Position numbers and translations under genes: made by a program | From: Paenibacillus sp. MMS20-IR301 | GTDB lineage: Bacteria > Bacillota > Bacilli > Paenibacillales > Paenibacillaceae | Direction: 5' to 3' | Assembly: GCF_032302195.1 (NCBI RefSeq) | Contig: NZ_CP135275.1 | Location: forward strand, 6,647,001 to 6,711,000 | DNA: 64,000 bases | Shown: positions 18,901-26,920 of the stretch, piece by piece | How positions within the stretch are numbered: position 1 is the first letter of the stretch | Layout: each line of letters begins with the position of its first letter | Notes under the pieces: generated by a model | What the model was told of the DNA's origin: nothing | Seen by the model: only the letters and a program-made list of their open reading frames with translations | The model's database searches: none

Positions 18901-19627
18901 CACTACGAAGCCTTCAACCAGCGGATCCGGCTCCAACCCGACTCCGACGCCAAGTGCAACACCAAAGCCAACTGCAACTGCAACACCAACGCCAAAACCA
19001 ACTGCAACACCAGCACCTAGTGCTACTCCTAAGCCAACATCAGCCCCTTCGCAGGCCCCAACCTCGAAGCTGTACAGTGATGTCAGAATAGCAGACTGGT
19101 TCAGAGCCGATGTAGAATGGGCAAATGAACAAGGGCTGATGACAGGAGTCGGTAATAACAAATTTGCTCCACAAACCAAAATTTCCGGAGCAACTGTGGT
19201 TGCGGTACTGTCCAGACTAGCCAAGATCGATTTGAACTTATATACAGACACTGCCTATGCGGATATCCCGAATGATCAGTGGTACAGCAAAGCAGCCAAA
19301 TGGGCCAAGTCCACAGGGCTGCTCGGAACCGATCCATTCCAGCCGAACACTCCTATTGTACGCGGAGAGCTGGCGGTCATTCTCGTTAAATATCTGGACC
19401 AGCAAGGTATTAAATACGAAGCAACCGGAGCAGCAGCTGTATTCTCTGATGCTAGCCTGATGACAGCAGAACAGAAGACGGCATTCCAGGTTCTGTACAA
19501 GCTGGGTATTTTCAACGGTAAGAACAATGGAGTGATGGATCCTAAAGGAGCTACAACCCGTGCGGAGCTGGCTACATTGCTTCACCGGGTGGCAGTATTC
19601 GTTGAGAGCCATCAGTCCGGCGAGTAA
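15926..19627 (+). CDS. Secreted S-layer-homology surface protein
   Basis: A 1233-residue exported protein. A signal peptide (MAKKSLSMLLAVIMLFTMLP, cut near AVFGA) is followed by ~800 residues of beta-rich modules, then a putative Ig-like module near 790-870 (LPKGMTLYENGELYGVPQETG), a Thr/Pro linker of TPKPTATPTP type around 1000-1040, and three SLH domains at the C-terminus (YSDVRIADWF, YADIPNDQWY, FSDASLMTAE starts), which bind pyruvylated wall polymer. It starts 12 bases after the kinase with AAAGGAGG. The Tad locus probably delivers or displays it, or it is an adhesin co-regulated with the pili. Confidence 0.86.
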   Translation: MAKKSLSMLLAVIMLFTMLPAAVFGAGDTDAVTDTVIYNLGKQEVSVGPEVEAALTDELFAQDGSYTIQLEDNAFFPYEVQFKYNGETTTEWFDTPESSVVIGGHTFYVATEQNDPNRLSQIGVKIGNTYVAAKPEPKNFRPGGGFTAFSMLPLEESRVSLDLSAYSRLDLKAVEVSALLSGLKAGNSHPEIDSNDKVVWARLSNDDYKIVSQSDKIDLSMYQNTYGSFSLELIVGSALQLDPDNIRYIVNVTASTNNKFAELGIYTDSDSTRTKLGKAPYEYYSVSTAYDYYDVRLPKTFKSNFDFYIGLKLPESIGTYDVFVYDGEYDTAALAEAAAVQDPSKNITATILADSYDAVGSGYHITSTYDSSYQRLTFVVKQGNDAVFTQKMLLSINVTSNGPEYYYGLYAEQDGNWNKANGGYSYSSRSGLETVTYEMNAGAEVNDNYHLILVYEHNSSSSLSNAATYVTKAVVGHFDSLESATAEADIKSQLFPSSSGKGNGYLANYSGDGQKFTIFAEGEVFKIIVKTIKGDNPATPDSVIPNPGSMDTNFYIQGARDSAGINLSSKVYAVPYDADTYYDLGFQTLLINDSDVDLSNVKPTFWVNTYAKTKAYIETEQTSGESVVNADPDKGGKSPVNYVAKAENGKNVKEYWVTFAKKQAGGSKLFVNGINGPDGAKREIFLDSIYDYRHDIFIANIGDAELTGLTAKLSDDAAHVKLDEYWTVGGAGNDKLAAFNGVARETSYGEIANVAKIRIVPDGTGDISGKLTISAVGQEDVVITLTGVAGDPKITTDSVPKAVKYVPYSVMMHTSNKYDWNTVKWQLAGGTLPKGMTLYENGELYGVPQETGTFTFWARAEFNPRFPSDMKQFTLNVADNTAEDVFNASDYVTDWPNQLTTINSYADKVFKIEHAFSEFTDKFFLDGKELIKDTDYLAEEGSTKITIRAQTFQNSGSGTHTIAAEFRNDQGKGTDMKKAARNYTLDLNTPSSTTKPSTSGSGSNPTPTPSATPKPTATATPTPKPTATPAPSATPKPTSAPSQAPTSKLYSDVRIADWFRADVEWANEQGLMTGVGNNKFAPQTKISGATVVAVLSRLAKIDLNLYTDTAYADIPNDQWYSKAAKWAKSTGLLGTDPFQPNTPIVRGELAVILVKYLDQQGIKYEATGAAAVFSDASLMTAEQKTAFQVLYKLGIFNGKNNGVMDPKGATTRAELATLLHRVAVFVESHQSGE

Positions 19628-19700
19628 GCCGGCTTCATTCGAGCGATGATTAGTTAAAGCAATAAGCTGCCTCTGCACCAGCGTAAAGCTGATGCAGATA

Positions 19701-19776
19701 ATAATCCCTTCAAGCAGACACTCTGGTAAGGCCGCATAGCGGTATAGGCAGGTGTCCTTGAGGGGATATTTTATTG
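19701..19776 (+). terminator. Long branched hairpin closing the Tad locus
   Basis: AATCCCTTCAAG...ACAC at 19703-19722 pairs imperfectly with GTGTCCTTGAGGGGAT at 19753-19767, enclosing a smaller CCGC-ATA-GCGG hairpin, and TTTTATT follows. It lies 75 bases after the SLH gene and just before the next promoter. Confidence 0.6.
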
Positions 19777-19819
19777 GGATAAATATGAAGTTATAGTATG
19801 ATAGATTAAATCATTTAAT
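19774..19819 (+). promoter_or_regulatory. Promoter with palindromic operator candidate
   Basis: TTGGGA (19774-19779), 17 bases, then TATGAT (19797-19802) give a plausible sigma-A promoter for the isochorismatase-like gene. The perfect inverted repeat ATTAAA-TCA-TTTAAT at 19805-19819 covers the expected transcription start and could be a repressor site. Confidence 0.45.
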
Positions 19820-19843
19820 GACTTCATACGGGAGGAAGAATAC

Positions 19844-20332
19844 ATGAAAATCGGTTTTCTAATCATTGATCTGCAGGAGGTTCATCTGGGCAAGGTCGAG
19901 CAACGGGCGATTGATACCGCCTGCAAATATATTAACCACGTGTCAGAGCTGCTGCGCTCCAAGAACCACACCGTCATTCATATCCAGGATATCGAGGGCA
20001 TGCAGGCCGGGGATGAAGCGAAGTTCGAGGTCATTTCCGGTATTCAGATTGCGGATACAGATCTTAGAGTGACGAAGGAGTATTCAAATGCGTTCTGGAA
20101 GACGAATCTGGAGGAGCTTGTGCGGGAGCAGGGCATCGATCTGCTGATTCTCTCCGGGTATGCGGCAGAATACTGCGTTCTATTCACTTACAATGGGGCC
20201 GAGGAAAGAGGCTTTAAGCCTGTGCTTTTACAAAATGGCATTCTAAGCTCGAAGAGTGATGTAATTCCTGCAGCCTACAGGGACCGGAATCTGATTTCGT
20301 ATCCTGTTGTTGAAGCGCTGGTGCAGGGGTAA
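19844..20332 (+). CDS. Isochorismatase-family cysteine hydrolase
   Basis: A 162-residue protein of the isochorismatase/nicotinamidase-like superfamily. The catalytic triad is visible: D9 in LIIDLQ, K78 in RVTKEYSNAF and C111 in SGYAAEYCVLF. The cis-peptide turn before the Cys (SGY) fits. The family hydrolyses amides or vinyl ethers; substrate cannot be assigned. The start has GGAGGAAG 8 bases upstream. It is followed after 31 bases by an unknown gene and may form a two-gene unit with it. Confidence 0.85.
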   Translation: MKIGFLIIDLQEVHLGKVEQRAIDTACKYINHVSELLRSKNHTVIHIQDIEGMQAGDEAKFEVISGIQIADTDLRVTKEYSNAFWKTNLEELVREQGIDLLILSGYAAEYCVLFTYNGAEERGFKPVLLQNGILSSKSDVIPAAYRDRNLISYPVVEALVQG

Positions 20333-20363
20333 GAAGCACTTTTACTGGACTGGAGGGTATTCC

Positions 20364-20768
20364 ATGGGACGGTATGTAGTCTATAACCCGGAGAGCAACA
20401 GTGAAGTAGTTGTTGCGCTCCCGGCGCTGGCTGAATCTGAGCGTTGTTTATTCAAAGGGATTTTAAAGGATAACTTTGTTGTGCAAGAGGGCATATACAC
20501 ACACCATAGCCGTGAATACGCACTTAATAGTCTTAGTACTGAAGTAGCCGTTACTGATTATTGCCTGAAGGAAGCTCAAGGCAATCCTATCTTACTGCTG
20601 CTCGCTGAAGCGAGTATGGATGAATTCAGTCTGGAGAAAATGAGGAGCTTCCAAGAGATTCATCGAGAGGCGAAAGTAACTGTCATTGGGAACGGATACC
20701 ACTTCTTGCCGGTTACGAACTCTGTAGAAGTGGCAGCTGCGGTACGGGGGCAATTACATTCAGTCTAA
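20364..20768 (+). CDS. Hypothetical protein
   Basis: A 134-residue soluble protein of unknown family. The frame is open from 20307 inside the previous gene, but ATG 20364, preceded by TGGAGGG, is the sensible start. The middle reads as alternating strands and helices (NPILLLLAEASMDEFSLEKM, REAKVTVIGNGYHFLPV). No motif that would fix a function is seen. It lies between the isochorismatase-like gene and a strong terminator, so the two may be co-transcribed. Confidence 0.6.
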   Translation: MGRYVVYNPESNSEVVVALPALAESERCLFKGILKDNFVVQEGIYTHHSREYALNSLSTEVAVTDYCLKEAQGNPILLLLAEASMDEFSLEKMRSFQEIHREAKVTVIGNGYHFLPVTNSVEVAAAVRGQLHSV

Positions 20769-20802
20769 CTCAATGCTCACGTTGATCCTATTCCAAAAAA
20801 AA

Positions 20803-20850
20803 GGAGCTGTCCCAAGCAGCCGTTTCATGGCTTATGGGACAGCTCTTTTA
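20803..20850. terminator. Bidirectional terminator
   Basis: GGAGCTGTCCCA (20803-20814) pairs with TGGGACAGCTCTT (20835-20847). An A tract precedes and TTTT closes it, so it serves the convergent genes on both sides. Confidence 0.88.
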
Positions 20851-20863
20851 TGTTAAAGCTCGA

Positions 20864-21934
20864 TTATTTACCCCGGGTCCGCGCCAGCTCCTTATGCACA
20901 ATAGGAGCAACCTTGGTGCCCAGCAGCTCGATGGCACGCAGCACCTCGCGGTGCGGCATGGTGCCGACGTTCACATGCAGGAAGAAGCGCGTCACTCCGA
21001 GGTTTTTGCGCAGCAGGATGATCTTCTCGGCGACATACTCGGCATCGCCGACATAGAGGGCGCCGCGCAGGCTGCGGGCATCGTCAAAGGCTGCGCGGTT
21101 GTAGGTTCCGCCCCAGCCGCGTTCGCGTCCGATGACATTCATCTGAGCGGCGGTGGAAGGGTAGAACAAGGCTGCCGCCTGTTCATTGGTTTCGCCTACG
21201 AAGCCGTGGGAATGGGTGGCAATCTGCAGCTTGTCAGGATTATGCCCCGCGCGGACGGCGGCTTCCTTGTACAGGGCGACGAGCGGGGCGAACCGCTCGG
21301 GCATACCGCCGATAATTGCGAAGGCAATCGGCAATCCGAGTGTTCCGGCGCGCACAGCGGATTCCGGATTGCCGCCGCTGGCAACCCAGACCGGGAGCGG
21401 GTCCTGCACTGCACGGGGGTAGACCGGGAGATTATGGATCGCCGGCCGGTGGCCGCCGCGCCAGGTGACCTTCTCGGAGGCACGGATGGCGAGCAGCAGC
21501 TCCAGGTTCTCCTCGAACAATTCATCGTAATCGTCCAGGCTGTAGCCAAACAGCGGGAAGGACTCGATGAATGAGCCGCGTCCGGCCATAATCTCGGCCC
21601 GGCCGTTCGACAGGCCGTCCAGGGTAGCGAAATCCTGGTATACCCGGACCGGGTCAGCCGATGAGATTACGCTGACCGCACTGGTCAGCCGGATGTGCTT
21701 AGTCGCAGCAGCTGCGGCAGCCAGTACAACCGCTGGCGCACTGCCGGCATAATCGGCCCGGTGATGCTCGCCAATTCCGTATACATCGAGGCCTGACTGG
21801 TCAGCCAGCACCATTTCCTCCACAGCCTCACGCAGTCTTTCTGCATGGCTGATTGTTTTGCCGGTTACCGGATCAGGTGTAGTCTCCAAAAACGTGCTGA
21901 TTCCTATTTCCATTAATTTCTTCTCCTCGGCCAT
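20864..21934 (-). CDS. LLM-class flavin-dependent oxidoreductase
   Basis: A 356-residue luciferase-like monooxygenase (TIM barrel). Typical features are VYGIGEHHRADYA near residue 55, TSAVSVISSADPVRVYQDFA and GRAEIMAGRGSFIESFPLFG. Such enzymes use FMNH2 (some F420) from a partner reductase to oxidise small substrates; none of this fixes the substrate. The start ATG at 21934 has GAAAGGGGCGG upstream; an in-frame ATG lies 7 codons on. It is a paralogue-like relative of the enzyme at 48961-50097. It stands alone, convergent with the hydrolase pair. Confidence 0.88.
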   Translation of the reverse strand: MAEEKKLMEIGISTFLETTPDPVTGKTISHAERLREAVEEMVLADQSGLDVYGIGEHHRADYAGSAPAVVLAAAAAATKHIRLTSAVSVISSADPVRVYQDFATLDGLSNGRAEIMAGRGSFIESFPLFGYSLDDYDELFEENLELLLAIRASEKVTWRGGHRPAIHNLPVYPRAVQDPLPVWVASGGNPESAVRAGTLGLPIAFAIIGGMPERFAPLVALYKEAAVRAGHNPDKLQIATHSHGFVGETNEQAAALFYPSTAAQMNVIGRERGWGGTYNRAAFDDARSLRGALYVGDAEYVAEKIILLRKNLGVTRFFLHVNVGTMPHREVLRAIELLGTKVAPIVHKELARTRGK

Positions 21935-22099
21935 CTCAATCCGCCCCTTTCTTCATATCTGTATTCTACTATACTTTTTAATGTTTCTCAACTTTAGTAA
22001 GTGAAAAAAGAAAAATCCGCTAACTTGGCCACATCCGCCGTTACCTCCGCTTACCGTGGACATACATATATTGTAATACGCGAGAAAGCGGTGAGCAAA

Positions 22100-23803
22100 A
22101 TGGGAAAAGGGGTAGGAAATACAGCGAGCGGCTTTGCCGCGTCGGCAGAAGGGCTGAATACCACGGCAAGCGGAGCAGCCGCTCATTCTGAAGGTTACTC
22201 CACACTTGCCAGCGGAGACACCTCACATGCGGAAGGCAATTCGACGATTGCCAGCGGAAGCGCAGCACATGCTGAAGGTCATCTGACCCAGGCAACGAAT
22301 GATACGGCGCATGCGGAAGGCACTTCGACCATTGCCAGCGGGGTGGCCGCGCATGCCGAAGGTTATCAAACGAATGCAGCGGGGGAAAGCTCGCATGCGG
22401 AAGGCTCGATGACGCTGGCCGCCGGGCTGGAAGCCCATTCCGAAGGATACGGCACCCAGGCCTGGGGCGCACGTTCCCATACGGAGGGCTTCAACACTTC
22501 CACACAGACGACGGCCGTCAATGCTCATGCGGAAGGGGAGGGCAATTCCGCCAGCGGCCGGGCTTCCCACGTGGAAGGAGGCGGAACAGATCCGCTGGGC
22601 AATGCCGCCCCGAACTTTGCCAGCGGCTCCGGCTCTCACGCGGAAGGGGTCGGCAGCACCTCGATGGGCTTTGCTTCGCATGCCGAAGGCGGCACTGCGG
22701 ATATTACAGCCGCGTCCGGTCCTTCGGCGCTGGGCGATTTCTCCCACGCTGAAGGGCAGAACACTACTGCCAGCGGCTCAGCTTCGCATGCTGAAGGGCT
22801 GGCCACCTTAGCCAGCGGCAATGTAGGTGCCCACGCAGAAGGGCAAAATACAATAGCCAGCGGAACAGCCTCCCATGCGGAAGGCTTCCAGACGCTGGCC
22901 AGCGGACCTTCAGGCCATGCAGAGGGAGCGAATACACGCGCCGGGGGTTCCTTTTCCCATGCGGAGGGCGTAGGGACACTGGCCAGCGGCGGATATGCGC
23001 ATGCGGAAGGTGCGGACACTACCGCCTCCGGCCAGGCTTCGCATGCTGAGGGCTTCCAGACCCAGGCGTTTGCTCCCAACTCCCATGCAGAGGGAGAAGC
23101 TACAATTGTACTTGCAGAGCATACAGGTTCCCACATTATGGGGCATAACGGGTCTACCCGGTTCCCGTATTCCTGGCATCTGGCCAACGGGCTTGCGGTG
23201 GGGCCGAGCTTCAACTCCGCAGTCATCGAAGGGCTGACCGGTAATCTGTACCTGGATGGGACTCTGCAGTCTCCGGGTGCAGCGGATTATGCGGAAATGT
23301 TCGAGACCTCGGACGGGCTGGCGATTGACGCCGGATATTTCGTTACCTTTGACGGGGCAAGTGACCGTATCCGCAAGGCCAGGGCAGCAGATGAATATAT
23401 TCTGGGCGTCATCAGCGCAAGACCGGCCATCGTTGCCGATTCAAGCGACCTGCGCTGGAACGGGATGTTCGCTACCGATGAATGGGACCGGATTCTGTAT
23501 CATGAGGTAGAGGTTCCGGAGGTGAAGAATGAATACGGGCATATCGTCCGTGAAGCCGGTACGAAGACAGAGCCGGTGCTGAATCCGGAGTGGGATGACT
23601 CGCAGGAATATATCTCCCGCCAGGATAGGGAGGAATGGGTAGCCGTAGGAATTATCGGCAAGCTGCTTGTCCGCGATGACGGCACCTGTGAGGCAGGAGG
23701 GTACTGCCGGCCGGACGATAACGGAATGGCTACAGCAGCGGCAGCAGGCTACAGGGTAATGAAACGTACCGGCGAGCGGCAGATCCGGATATTTGTAAAA
23801 TAA
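22100..23803 (+). CDS. YadA-head-like repeat protein with peptidase_G2-type C-terminus
   Basis: About 567 residues from ATG 22100 (in-frame GTGs at 22091 and 22001 are alternatives; none has a strong ribosome site). Residues ~5-340 are some 22 copies of a 12-20 residue unit with core (S/A)HAEG-x3-T-xASG, as in trimeric YadA/hemagglutinin head beta-rolls. The last ~200 residues (from GAADYAEMFE) resemble the peptidase_G2 domain, an intramolecular chaperone/autoprotease found on phage tail fibres and appendages. There is no signal peptide and no other phage gene nearby. A trimeric fibre that trims its own C-terminus is the likely product; whether it is a phage relic, spore or surface protein is open. 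Confidence 0.8.
   Translation: MGKGVGNTASGFAASAEGLNTTASGAAAHSEGYSTLASGDTSHAEGNSTIASGSAAHAEGHLTQATNDTAHAEGTSTIASGVAAHAEGYQTNAAGESSHAEGSMTLAAGLEAHSEGYGTQAWGARSHTEGFNTSTQTTAVNAHAEGEGNSASGRASHVEGGGTDPLGNAAPNFASGSGSHAEGVGSTSMGFASHAEGGTADITAASGPSALGDFSHAEGQNTTASGSASHAEGLATLASGNVGAHAEGQNTIASGTASHAEGFQTLASGPSGHAEGANTRAGGSFSHAEGVGTLASGGYAHAEGADTTASGQASHAEGFQTQAFAPNSHAEGEATIVLAEHTGSHIMGHNGSTRFPYSWHLANGLAVGPSFNSAVIEGLTGNLYLDGTLQSPGAADYAEMFETSDGLAIDAGYFVTFDGASDRIRKARAADEYILGVISARPAIVADSSDLRWNGMFATDEWDRILYHEVEVPEVKNEYGHIVREAGTKTEPVLNPEWDDSQEYISRQDREEWVAVGIIGKLLVRDDGTCEAGGYCRPDDNGMATAAAAGYRVMKRTGERQIRIFVK
22113..23090 (+). repeat. Tandem head-repeat units inside the fibre gene
   Basis: Degenerate repeats of 36-60 bases coding the HAEG...ASG unit, for example CATGCGGAAGG recurring throughout. 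They vary in length and sequence and are protein-level repeats rather than a CRISPR or satellite. Confidence 0.8.
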
Positions 23804-23845
23804 CGGGCCAGACCGGTTGTCCGGCCGGATGGATCGGGTATGTAA

Positions 23846-23897
23846 GCAAACGAAGCCAAGCGAACCGGGAGCGGCCCCGGGTTCGCCTGGCTGTTTG
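23846..23897. terminator. Long GC-rich hairpin
   Basis: GCAAAC, AGCCA and GCGAACC on the left pair with GGTTCGC, TGGCT and GTTTGC on the right, interrupted by 1-2 base bulges. It sits between the fibre gene and the small peptide gene on the other strand and could terminate both. Confidence 0.65.
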
Positions 23898-23902
23898 CCG
23901 CC

Positions 23903-23983
23903 TCAGGATTTCCCCTTTTTGACGGCAAGCTGTACGATCATAATGACAAGAACGAGCAATGCGATGAGCTGATCTGTACTCAT
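23903..23983 (-). CDS. 26-residue membrane peptide, type I toxin-like
   Basis: A short gene reading MSTDQLIALLVLVIMIVQLA then VKKGKS: one hydrophobic span with a basic tail. GGAGG lies 11 bases before the ATG at 23983 and a long hairpin follows the stop. Size and layout resemble the annotated putative holin-like toxin peptides of Firmicutes, many of them held silent by an antisense RNA. No antisense promoter is identified here, so toxicity is an inference. Confidence 0.55.
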   Translation of the reverse strand: MSTDQLIALLVLVIMIVQLAVKKGKS

Positions 23984-24252
23984 GGTAGTCCGGACCTCCA
24001 ATCCTCTGACAAGGATGGCTCTTCGGACCTGCATCTCCTCTCCAGAAGCTGCTGTCTTCCCCATACTTCAGCCTATGAGCTGCGGTCTGCATTTAGTACT
24101 GATTTCTGCCTGATTTCGGCGGCATCAGACTTTTTTCTTGCCCTTTTCACGGGGCTGATTTAGTGTAGTAGCATTGGCTTATTACATATATAAAAGTTTG
24201 CTGGAGGAGTGCTGCAGGAAATGCTGCTGTGGGTCAAACGGGAGGCTGAACA

Positions 24253-25542
24253 ATGATTGTTGCAGCCGGTCTTATTTTTGTTATTACTTTGGTCTTTGTC
24301 ATCTGGCAGCCGCGGAATTTATCCATCGGCTGGTCGGCCTGCGGAGGTGCGCTGCTGGCCCTGCTGGCCGGTGTGGTCAGCTTCGGGGATGTCCGCGATG
24401 TGACGCTGATTGTATGGAACGCTACACTCGCTTTTGTCGCCATCATTCTAATTTCATTAATCCTCGACAAAATTGGCTTCTTCGAATGGGCAGCGCTGCA
24501 TATGGCACGGGCGGCACGCGGCAACGGCACGCTGATGTTCATTTACGTTATCGTACTGGGGGCCGTTGTGGCGGCTCTGTTCGCCAATGACGGGGCGGCG
24601 CTGATTCTGACGCCGATTGTGCTGGCGATGGTGCGGGCGCTGAATTTTGATGAGCGAAAAGTGTTTCCGTTCATCATCGCGAGCGGATTCATTGCCGATA
24701 CAACCTCGCTTCCGCTGATCGTCAGCAATCTGGTCAACATCGTATCCGCTGACTTCTTCGGGATCAGCTTCACGGAATACGCGGGACGGATGCTGCTGCC
24801 TACGCTGTTCGCGCTTGCTGCCAGTATTCTGGTCCTGTATCTGTTCTTCCGGGGAAGTATTCCGGGAGCCTATGACACGGCGGGAATGAAGCATCCGCAG
24901 GAGGCAATTAAGGACAAGCGGATGTTCCGGTTATCCTGGGGCGTACTGGCTCTCTTGCTGGCAGGCTATTTCGTCAGTGAGTTCCTGCATATTCCGGTAT
25001 CAGCAGTGGCCGGTATAATTGCGGTTCTATTCCTGCTGATGGCCCGCAGAAGCCCGTACGTGAAGACCATGGAAGTGGTCAAGGGTGCGCCGTGGGCCAT
25101 TGTCTTTTTCTCCATCGGGATGTATGTCGTGGTGTATGGTCTGCGTAATGCCGGGCTGACAGATGTACTCGCCGGACTGATCAGTACGACTGCTGAGCAC
25201 GGATTGTTCGCAGCGACGATGGGAATGGGCTTCCTTGCCGCTGTTCTTTCCTCTGTGATGAATAATCTGCCGACGGTGCTGATCGGGGCACTGGCTATTG
25301 ATACGGCACACGCTAGCGGACTTATTAAGGAAGCGCTGATCTATGCGAACGTAATCGGCTCCGATCTCGGCCCGAAGATTACACCTATCGGCTCGCTGGC
25401 TACCCTGCTGTGGCTGCATGTGCTGTCTGCCAAAGGCGTGAAGATCTCCTGGGGCACGTATTTCAAAACAGGAATTATTCTGACGATTCCGACCTTATTT
25501 ATTACTCTGCTCGGCTTATATTTGGAATTGAAGCTGTTCTGA
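24253..25542 (+). CDS. ArsB-type arsenite/anion efflux permease
   Basis: A 429-residue membrane protein with about 11 spans, of the ArsB family in the ion transporter superfamily. Marks include [40 protein letters not shown] and the second-half counterpart [20 protein letters not shown], with [19 protein letters not shown] near the end. ArsB exports arsenite and antimonite. No arsR or arsC lies beside it, so physiological substrate is uncertain. ATG 24253, with GGGAGG upstream. Converges on the bicupin gene. Confidence 0.85.
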   Translation: MIVAAGLIFVITLVFVIWQPRNLSIGWSACGGALLALLAGVVSFGDVRDVTLIVWNATLAFVAIILISLILDKIGFFEWAALHMARAARGNGTLMFIYVIVLGAVVAALFANDGAALILTPIVLAMVRALNFDERKVFPFIIASGFIADTTSLPLIVSNLVNIVSADFFGISFTEYAGRMLLPTLFALAASILVLYLFFRGSIPGAYDTAGMKHPQEAIKDKRMFRLSWGVLALLLAGYFVSEFLHIPVSAVAGIIAVLFLLMARRSPYVKTMEVVKGAPWAIVFFSIGMYVVVYGLRNAGLTDVLAGLISTTAEHGLFAATMGMGFLAAVLSSVMNNLPTVLIGALAIDTAHASGLIKEALIYANVIGSDLGPKITPIGSLATLLWLHVLSAKGVKISWGTYFKTGIILTIPTLFITLLGLYLELKLF

Positions 25543-25561
25543 GCCGGATAAACCCGCACTT

Positions 25562-26740
25562 TTAGAATCCCGGATATTTCACCACCGGCCATTTCACCTT
25601 GCGCAGAGCGTCCATCAGCTCCGGCCCGGCATGCAGATTACTGCTGACCAGCTCATGGGGGGTGAGCGCCATCCATTGATTCAGGGAGACATCGGCGAAC
25701 CGGTCGCTTTTGAAGATTTCCAGGAACCAGAGCGTGTCTGTCCCGGTGTTCTGAATATAATGCCCTTGTGCAAAAGGCACGTACCCGACATCCCCGGCCC
25801 GGACATTATAGGTGCGCGCAGCCCCGTCACCGCCGAATACCGTCATCCGGCCCTGTCCGGTAAGGTAATATTGCCACTCGTCATTGTTCGGATGCCAGTG
25901 GAGCTCCCGCATCGCACCGGGCTCAATTTCCACCAGCGCTGCGGCGATTTTCTGTGAAACCGGAAAGTTGGTGGAATCCACAATGCGCACACTGCCGCCT
26001 GGTGTCCTCAGCGGCGGCTGGGCCAGCAGCTGATGCTTGAAGCTTAGTGGAATCTCCCCGTAAGGCGATTCTACCTTTTGGCTCTGGAGCGGACCCGGCA
26101 CCTGGTCCTGATAAATGTACACCTGCTCCTTCGGAATACACGCGAAGGCCGATTCCGGCACCCCGAAGTTGGCTGACAGCACCTCTGGCGGCGTATGGGC
26201 GAACCAGTCGGAGATCGACAGCGTGTTGAGATCCGAGAAGCCGCCGTCGTCGAACACCAGCAGGAACTCGCAGCCTTCCGCCAGCCCCTGGATGGAATGC
26301 GGGATACCCGGCGGGAAATACCAGAGGTCCCCCGGGCCGACATCGGCAATGAAGTTCCGCCCGTTCTGGTCCACTGCCGTAATCCGGGCACTGCCAAGCA
26401 GCATATAGGACCATTCGGCCTGCTGGTGCCAGTGGAGCTCGCGGACTCCGCCCGGGGTTAAGCTCATATTCACTCCGGCAAGTGTGGTAGCTATGGGCAG
26501 CTCCCTGACTGTAATCTCCCGTGACCAGCCGCCGTGGTTCAGCTGCATGTGGGTATCGGAGAAGGAGAAGCGCAGATTGGGGATCAGCCCGTTATCTGTA
26601 ACCGGAGGTACCAGCATATCGGGATTCTCCAGATCCCGCATATAATCGCGGGGGCCAAGGTCGACATTGCCGGCGCCATCACTGCGGATGGGCTGAGGAA
26701 CGCGGTTGTTGTCCTTTAATTCAGATGCTGGGTCGTGCAT
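25562..26740 (-). CDS. Bicupin of the oxalate decarboxylase family
   Basis: A 392-residue double cupin, close in length and order to OxdC/OxdD, Mn enzymes that split oxalate to formate and CO2. Site 1: H103, H105, E109 ([10 protein letters not shown]) and H148 (PPGIPHSI). Site 2: HWHPNNDEW and GHYIQN, with the Glu in [11 protein letters not shown]. The site-1 lid, SENST in B. subtilis OxdC, reads SDLNT (169-173), so the catalytic Glu is replaced by Asp. That may change the activity, for example towards oxidase. No signal peptide. ATG 26740 has GGGAGG upstream, and TATAAT (26780-26785, minus strand) may be its -10. Confidence 0.83.
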   Translation of the reverse strand: MHDPASELKDNNRVPQPIRSDGAGNVDLGPRDYMRDLENPDMLVPPVTDNGLIPNLRFSFSDTHMQLNHGGWSREITVRELPIATTLAGVNMSLTPGGVRELHWHQQAEWSYMLLGSARITAVDQNGRNFIADVGPGDLWYFPPGIPHSIQGLAEGCEFLLVFDDGGFSDLNTLSISDWFAHTPPEVLSANFGVPESAFACIPKEQVYIYQDQVPGPLQSQKVESPYGEIPLSFKHQLLAQPPLRTPGGSVRIVDSTNFPVSQKIAAALVEIEPGAMRELHWHPNNDEWQYYLTGQGRMTVFGGDGAARTYNVRAGDVGYVPFAQGHYIQNTGTDTLWFLEIFKSDRFADVSLNQWMALTPHELVSSNLHAGPELMDALRKVKWPVVKYPGF

Positions 26741-26838
26741 GAAAACAGCCTCCCTTCCGGATCATACAAACATCATAGAATTATATGCGCAGTTCCTCTG
26801 GATATGAGCTGCAGGAGGGTGCATATTAGCCGGAGCAG

Positions 26839-26868
26839 TTGACAAAACCGGGCAAAAGACCAGAATAG
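26839..26868 (+). promoter_or_regulatory. Possible promoter of the methyltransferase gene
   Basis: A perfect TTGACA at 26839-26844 stands 77 bases before the gene. The -10 is weak (GAATAG at 26863-26868, 18-base spacer). Confidence 0.35.
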
Positions 26869-26920
26869 AAGTTGGCAGTCTGCCATTTCAAACGATAATC
26901 AGAGAGCAGGGTTACAACTA

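Noticed and set aside
20834..21574. 246-codon plus-strand frame opposite the first LLM gene
   Set aside because: The minus-strand LLM motifs are unmistakable and the frame begins within the terminator.
22113..23090. CRISPR-like regular repeats
   Set aside because: Spacing and sequence vary, the frame is open throughout and the unit is a protein repeat (HAEG...ASG).
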